The notes beneath the pieces were generated by a model. It saw only the letters and a list, made by a program, of their open reading frames with translations. It was not told the DNA's origin and did not search any database. Shown here piece after piece: positions 5,045-8,229 of a DNA stretch of 8,229 nt. Source of the DNA: Akkermansiaceae bacterium (GTDB taxonomy: Bacteria; Verrucomicrobiota; Verrucomicrobiia; Verrucomicrobiales; Akkermansiaceae); NCBI GenBank assembly GCA_903909905.1, contig CAIVXP010000109.1, positions 1 to 8,229 on the forward strand. Reading direction: 5' to 3'. Each line of letters begins with the position of its first letter. The first letter of the stretch is position 1. The translations under genes and the position numbers were made by a program.

Positions 5045-7564
5045 TCAAGCTTCAGCATGTGCCGGCATGACGGTGGCGATGGTGGCTGTTTGGGAGAAAA
5101 TTTGGTCTGCAGTTTCGGCGATCATTTTTGGGGTCATGCGGCGGTAAGCTTCGATCGTGCGTTGGTCTTCATCGATGGGTAGGCCAAAAACTAGGTTGAG
5201 TGCGGCGTTTTGCGAGGTGCGTGCGAGGGATTGCTGTTGGATCGCGAGGCTGCTGATGAGGGTGGCTCGCACCCGTTCGAAAGCGGCATCGGGGATGCCT
5301 TTGTGTGCAATTTTTTCAATTTCTTTGAGCAACTCGATGCGTGCGAGGGCTGCCTGTTCCGTCGAGGTTGCGACATAGAACATGAAGAGGCCACTGTCGT
5401 AGCCGTGGAATTGGCTGGCACCGACCTGATAGGCGAGGCCGAGATTTTCGCGGATGTGGGTGAAGAGTGGGCCTGCCATGTCGGAGGCGTATTCGTGGAT
5501 CATGGCGAGCGTGCGTCGATCGGGCGAAATGGCGGACGCGCCGTGATAGCCGATGGTGATGACCGCTTGTTTTTTCGGCAGGTGATGAATGAGGTCGGCA
5601 CCTTGTGCGGCGATCGTGTCGGGTGGGGTCCAAATTTCTCCGGCGGGCAGGGCAGAGAATTTTTCGGTGATCAATTCGAGCATGTGTGCCGAATCAAAAT
5701 CGCCGGTGATGGCAATGGTCGTATTGCTGGCATTGAAGTGGTGTGCGTGGTGCTTGGTCAGTGAGTTGCGACTCAATGCCGCGAGGCTGTCGAGTGAGCC
5801 GAGTGGTTCGAGGCCATAGCTGGTGCCGCTGAATGCCGCGGCGCGAAGGGCGCGAAATCCGACATGCAGCGGGTCCTGTTGCGCTTCTTCGAGAGCGGCG
5901 AGTTGGCTGGCTTTTTCTGGAGCGATCGCTTCATCGCTGAGTGCAGGGTTAAGCATCACATCGGCGAATAGTTCGATGATTTCCGCAGCGTCGTTGGCGA
6001 GTCCGCCGGCTTGGATCATGAGTGCGTTGTTGCCGGCGTGAGCGGAGACTGATGCGCCAAGTGATTCGAGTGAAACGGCGATGGCTGCGGCGCTGCGTGT
6101 GGTCGTGCCTTTCGGGAGTGTGGATGCGAGCAGTTGGTTGATGCCGTTGGTGGCGGATGTTTCCGATGGGAGGCCTGCGCGGACGGCGGCTTGGATGTGA
6201 ATGAGCGGCACGCGGTGGTCGGGCAGCAACGCGATGCGGAGTCCGTTTGGCAGCGTGTGGACGGTGGCTTCGATTTTCTCGCGGCGGATGCTTGCGGCTT
6301 GCGATGTCGCGGGCGTATCGAGTGGATCAATCACCGTGTGGATGAGTCGCTCGCGGGTGAGGCGGGTGGCGGCGCGGCGGATGTCGGCTTCGGTGATGAG
6401 CTTGATCGCATTGATCTGGCGGCGTGTGAAATCGAGGTCGCGTGCTTCGAGCCAATTGCTGGCGAGGTCGGCGGCGCGGCCTGATGCAGTGGTGAGCGAG
6501 CGGAACTGGCTGGTGATGATTTGGCGTTTCGCTTTTTCGATTTCGTCGCTGAGGTCGGAGCTTTGGATGTCGGCAAGTTCAAGCATCACGGCATCGACGA
6601 GATCATTGGAGAGTGATGGTTCCGCTTCGGCGTTGATCGCGAAGAGCCCTTCGCGTGCGGGTGATGACCACGAGAAGGAGGAAATTTCCAGCGCGAGGCC
6701 TTTTTCCTCGCGGATGCGACGGTAGAGGCGTGCCGAGCGCCCACGGCCAAGGAGGGTGGCGAGGACATCGAGTGCGAGTGCGTCCGGGTGATCGATGGAT
6801 GGAATTTTCCATGCCAATGTGATCTTGCTCGCGGGGACCGCGAAGGTATCGCGTGCGAAGCGGGGTGCGATTTGGGGCGGGTCGGCGGCGAGCAAGGGTT
6901 CCTTGCCACAACCGGGTTGGCATTCGTGGGTGAGATCGTTGAGTAATTGGCGGGCTTGTTGCGGATCGAAGTCGCCGGAGATTACCACGAAGCAGCGATC
7001 GGTGGTGTAGCGCGTGCGGTGGTAGGTGGTGAGGTCGTGGTATTGGATTTGATCAAAGAGGTGGCGATGGCCAATGACTGGATGGCGGCGCGGGTCGCGT
7101 TGGAAGGCGGTGGAAAACAGCAGGCGTGAGGCGGCGTTGTCGGGGTCGTCGAGACCCATGTCGATTTCTCGACGGATGATGTCTTTTTCCTTTTCGAATT
7201 CCGATTCCGGCAGGATGGGGAAGAAGACCAGACCGGTGAGGCATTTGAGAAACATCTCGAGCGAGTCCGAGGGGCCATCGATGTAGTAGACCGTGCGATC
7301 GAAGCTCGTGTAGGCATTCCAGTGACCGCCGGCCGATTGCACGGTGGCGGCGAGTTCGCCGGCGTCGAAGTCGCGGGTGCCTTTGAACACCATGTGTTCG
7401 AGGAAGTGCGAGATGCCAGAGCCGAGGTGTTGGTCCTCGTGCATGCTGCCGGTCTCGACCCAGAGTTGGGTGCTGATGACCGGGTTTGCCGGTTCTGGCT
7501 GGAGGATGAGGGTGAGCCCGTTGGGTAGGGTTTCGACGGTGGCGGTGGTGGCTGGATATTCCAT
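5045..7564 (-). CDS. two-domain M16 family zinc peptidase (insulinase/pitrilysin type)
   Basis: This 839-residue protein consists of two M16 halves fused in one chain. The N-terminal half (about 1-430) holds the inverted zinc motif HFLEH at 53-57. The third ligand, Glu133 (RREIDM), lies 76 residues after His57, as is usual for M16. The C-terminal half (about 431-839) starts with the matching HTLPNGLRIALLPDHRVP but has lost the zinc motif (NQLLA in its place). It keeps the Arg705...Tyr712 pair (RENLGLAY) that helps bind substrate in M16 enzymes; the N-terminal half has Leu at the equivalent Tyr site. So the first half cuts and the second half completes the chamber, as in processing peptidases and PqqL-like proteins. 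No signal peptide is visible, so the location is probably cytoplasmic. ATG 7564 is chosen because homology starts there (TVETLPNGLTL). The in-frame starts at 7606 and 7702 would crowd or overlap the divergent gene. Confidence 0.93.
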   Translation of the reverse strand: MEYPATTATVETLPNGLTLILQPEPANPVISTQLWVETGSMHEDQHLGSGISHFLEHMVFKGTRDFDAGELAATVQSAGGHWNAYTSFDRTVYYIDGPSDSLEMFLKCLTGLVFFPILPESEFEKEKDIIRREIDMGLDDPDNAASRLLFSTAFQRDPRRHPVIGHRHLFDQIQYHDLTTYHRTRYTTDRCFVVISGDFDPQQARQLLNDLTHECQPGCGKEPLLAADPPQIAPRFARDTFAVPASKITLAWKIPSIDHPDALALDVLATLLGRGRSARLYRRIREEKGLALEISSFSWSSPAREGLFAINAEAEPSLSNDLVDAVMLELADIQSSDLSDEIEKAKRQIITSQFRSLTTASGRAADLASNWLEARDLDFTRRQINAIKLITEADIRRAATRLTRERLIHTVIDPLDTPATSQAASIRREKIEATVHTLPNGLRIALLPDHRVPLIHIQAAVRAGLPSETSATNGINQLLASTLPKGTTTRSAAAIAVSLESLGASVSAHAGNNALMIQAGGLANDAAEIIELFADVMLNPALSDEAIAPEKASQLAALEEAQQDPLHVGFRALRAAAFSGTSYGLEPLGSLDSLAALSRNSLTKHHAHHFNASNTTIAITGDFDSAHMLELITEKFSALPAGEIWTPPDTIAAQGADLIHHLPKKQAVITIGYHGASAISPDRRTLAMIHEYASDMAGPLFTHIRENLGLAYQVGASQFHGYDSGLFMFYVATSTEQAALARIELLKEIEKIAHKGIPDAAFERVRATLISSLAIQQQSLARTSQNAALNLVFGLPIDEDQRTIEAYRRMTPKMIAETADQIFSQTATIATVMPAHAEA

Positions 7565-7611
7565 GAAATTCCGACTTGGATATGGGGTATCTTGGGTGCT
7601 ATCCATGCCCG
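7565..7611. promoter_or_regulatory. divergent intergenic region between M16 peptidase and the membrane-anchored protein
   Basis: These 47 bp separate two divergent starts, so at least one promoter must lie inside a neighbouring coding region or in this gap. A short inverted repeat GATA-tgggg-TATC (7579-7591) is the only structure seen. No convincing -35/-10 pair was found on either strand. Confidence 0.3.
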
Positions 7612-8076
7612 ATGCAACGGCGGCTTTTGATCGGTGGTGCGGCTCTTTTGCTGGTCTTCGGCCTTGGGCTGTCGGCAGCTTATCATTTGTACAAACAATC
7701 AAGACCGCATCCGGTTTGGGTCCCGATTCCGATCACCCCCAAGGTGTCGATGAGCGATACCGACAGGGTGATCAGCGAGTTGAGCGTGAAAATTTCCGAG
7801 CACGATAGGTTGGTTCGTCTCGGCAAGGAGCTTGGCTTGAAAAATAAGTGGGAAATGAATTCCTACGATGAGGTCGCGAATGAAATTGCGAAGAGGCTTT
7901 ATGTGAGGAGTGGAGACATGGACACGCCGATGGGCAAGTTGCCGGCGATCCATGTCGGTGTGAGGGGCACCAATCGCGATCGCGTGGATTCTTATGCGTT
8001 GGTTTATTCGTTGCTCTATTCGTTGCCTCCCGAAGTATGGAACATGCTAGGCGTTCCTCCGCCGAAGAAGCCCTGA
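7612..8076 (+). CDS. membrane-anchored protein of unknown function
   Basis: This 154-residue protein is not recognised. Residues 2-4 are QRR, followed by a hydrophobic segment at about 5-23 (LLIGGAALLLVFGLGLSAA). That fits either an N-terminal membrane anchor with the rest in the periplasm or an uncleaved signal. A Pro-rich linker (RPHPVWVPIPITP, 31-43) precedes a soluble domain. Residues 48-98 look helical (SDTDRVISELSVKISEHDR, then YDEVANEIAKRL). Residues 99-140 hold GDMDTPMGKLPAIHVGVRG and a Tyr/Leu-rich YALVYSLLYSLPPEVW. The end is PPPKKP. No catalytic motif, cysteine or lipobox is present. ATG 7612 is chosen because it directly precedes the basic-hydrophobic anchor; a TTG at 7576 would add a 12-residue extension with no signal character. 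It is divergent from the M16 peptidase and convergent with the nitroreductase gene. Codon use matches its neighbours, which supports a real gene. Confidence 0.75.
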   Translation: MQRRLLIGGAALLLVFGLGLSAAYHLYKQSRPHPVWVPIPITPKVSMSDTDRVISELSVKISEHDRLVRLGKELGLKNKWEMNSYDEVANEIAKRLYVRSGDMDTPMGKLPAIHVGVRGTNRDRVDSYALVYSLLYSLPPEVWNMLGVPPPKKP

Positions 8077-8095
8077 GGGCTGATGGCTCAGGCTT
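8068..8095. terminator. shared hairpin at a convergent gene end
   Basis: AAGCC(C)TGAG (8068-8077) pairs with CTCAGGCTT (8087-8095), with one bulged C and a 9-base loop. It spans the stop codons of both convergent genes, which are only 11 bp apart. Poly-T tails are short on both strands, so this would be a weak bidirectional intrinsic terminator or an end-protecting structure. Confidence 0.45.
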
Positions 8096-8229
8096 TGCCG
8101 ACATGCTCGATCACGCGTGAGCGATCGAAGCGGGCTTTTGGGAATTCGGCGTATTTGTCTGATGCCGATCGATAACCCAGTGCGCAGGCCACGACAGTTG
8201 CGTAACCAGAATTTTCCAGGCCAAGGATA
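8088..8229 (-). CDS. nitroreductase family protein, C-terminal fragment
   Basis: Only the last 46 codons are in the window; the rest lies beyond the right edge. The visible sequence reads ILGLENSGYATVVACALGYR, then SASDKYAEFPKARF, and ends DRSRVIEHVGKA. The pattern GY-hydrophobic-ALGYR-S..DKYA..PK.RF is the C-terminal signature of FMN-dependent NAD(P)H oxidoreductases of the NfsB/YfkO type, which reduce nitroaromatics, quinones or related compounds in the cytoplasm. In this family the segment helps form the flavin site and the dimer interface. The frame is open to the edge and stops with TGA (complement of 8088-8090), 11 bp from the convergent gene. The physiological substrate cannot be told from this fragment. 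Confidence 0.8.
   Translation of the reverse strand, partial: ILGLENSGYATVVACALGYRSASDKYAEFPKARFDRSRVIEHVGKA

Noticed and set aside
5210..5764. 184-codon + strand frame opposite the M16 peptidase
   Set aside because: It is the antisense shadow of a gene with clear motifs and has no start signal or domain of its own.
7565..7702. N-terminal extension of the M16 peptidase from ATG 7606 or the start at 7702
   Set aside because: The extension is low-complexity, not a signal peptide, lies before the first conserved block and would run up to or overlap the divergent gene.
1..8229. Search for a defence system, CRISPR array, retron, toxin-antitoxin pair or biosynthetic cluster
   Set aside because: Apart from the two short unknown proteins, every confident gene falls into a common family. 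No direct repeats, spacer arrays, reverse transcriptase or toxin-like pairs were seen, so no novel system is claimed.

Overview
The window reads as ordinary chromosomal DNA of a moderately GC-rich Gram-negative bacterium, most likely a member of Verrucomicrobiota (Luteolibacter/Akkermansiaceae-like). This assignment is an inference. It rests on a PEP-CTERM (exosortase) sorting tail ending in RRKR, on the near absence of Shine-Dalgarno motifs before confident starts, and on the housekeeping content. No database search could be run.

Layout, left to right. (1) Bases 1-1484, + strand: the 3' part of the glutaminyl-tRNA synthetase gene, whose first roughly 65 codons lie outside the window. (2) Bases 1485-1645: a 161-bp gap with a near-perfect palindrome and a strong sigma70-like promoter. 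(3) Bases 1646-2611, +: a secreted trypsin-like serine protease with a signal peptide and a C-terminal PEP-CTERM tail. (4) Bases 2676-4442, +: a complete MsbA/BmrA-type ABC exporter half-transporter. (5) Bases 4443-4737: a 295-bp non-coding gap. Its right half carries what looks like the decayed 3' end of a group II intron (domain V-like hairpin and domain VI-like tail) with no reverse transcriptase. (6) Minus strand, read right to left: a two-domain M16 zinc peptidase (7564 down to 5045), followed closely by a small membrane protein (5025 down to 4738); these two probably form an operon. (7) Bases 7612-8076, +, divergent from the peptidase: a small membrane-anchored protein of unknown function. 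(8) Bases 8229-8088, minus, convergent with it: the C-terminus of a nitroreductase-family protein.

The genes do not form one recognisable system. The possible functional pairs are the M16 peptidase with its downstream small membrane protein, and, more weakly, the secreted protease with the exporter 64 bp downstream. No defence system, CRISPR array, prophage, tRNA, rRNA or intact mobile element is visible. The observations most worth checking are the group II intron relic, the promoter placed so that the protease mRNA would start at its own GTG codon, and the signal-peptide junction that would expose a trypsin-like IVGG N-terminus.
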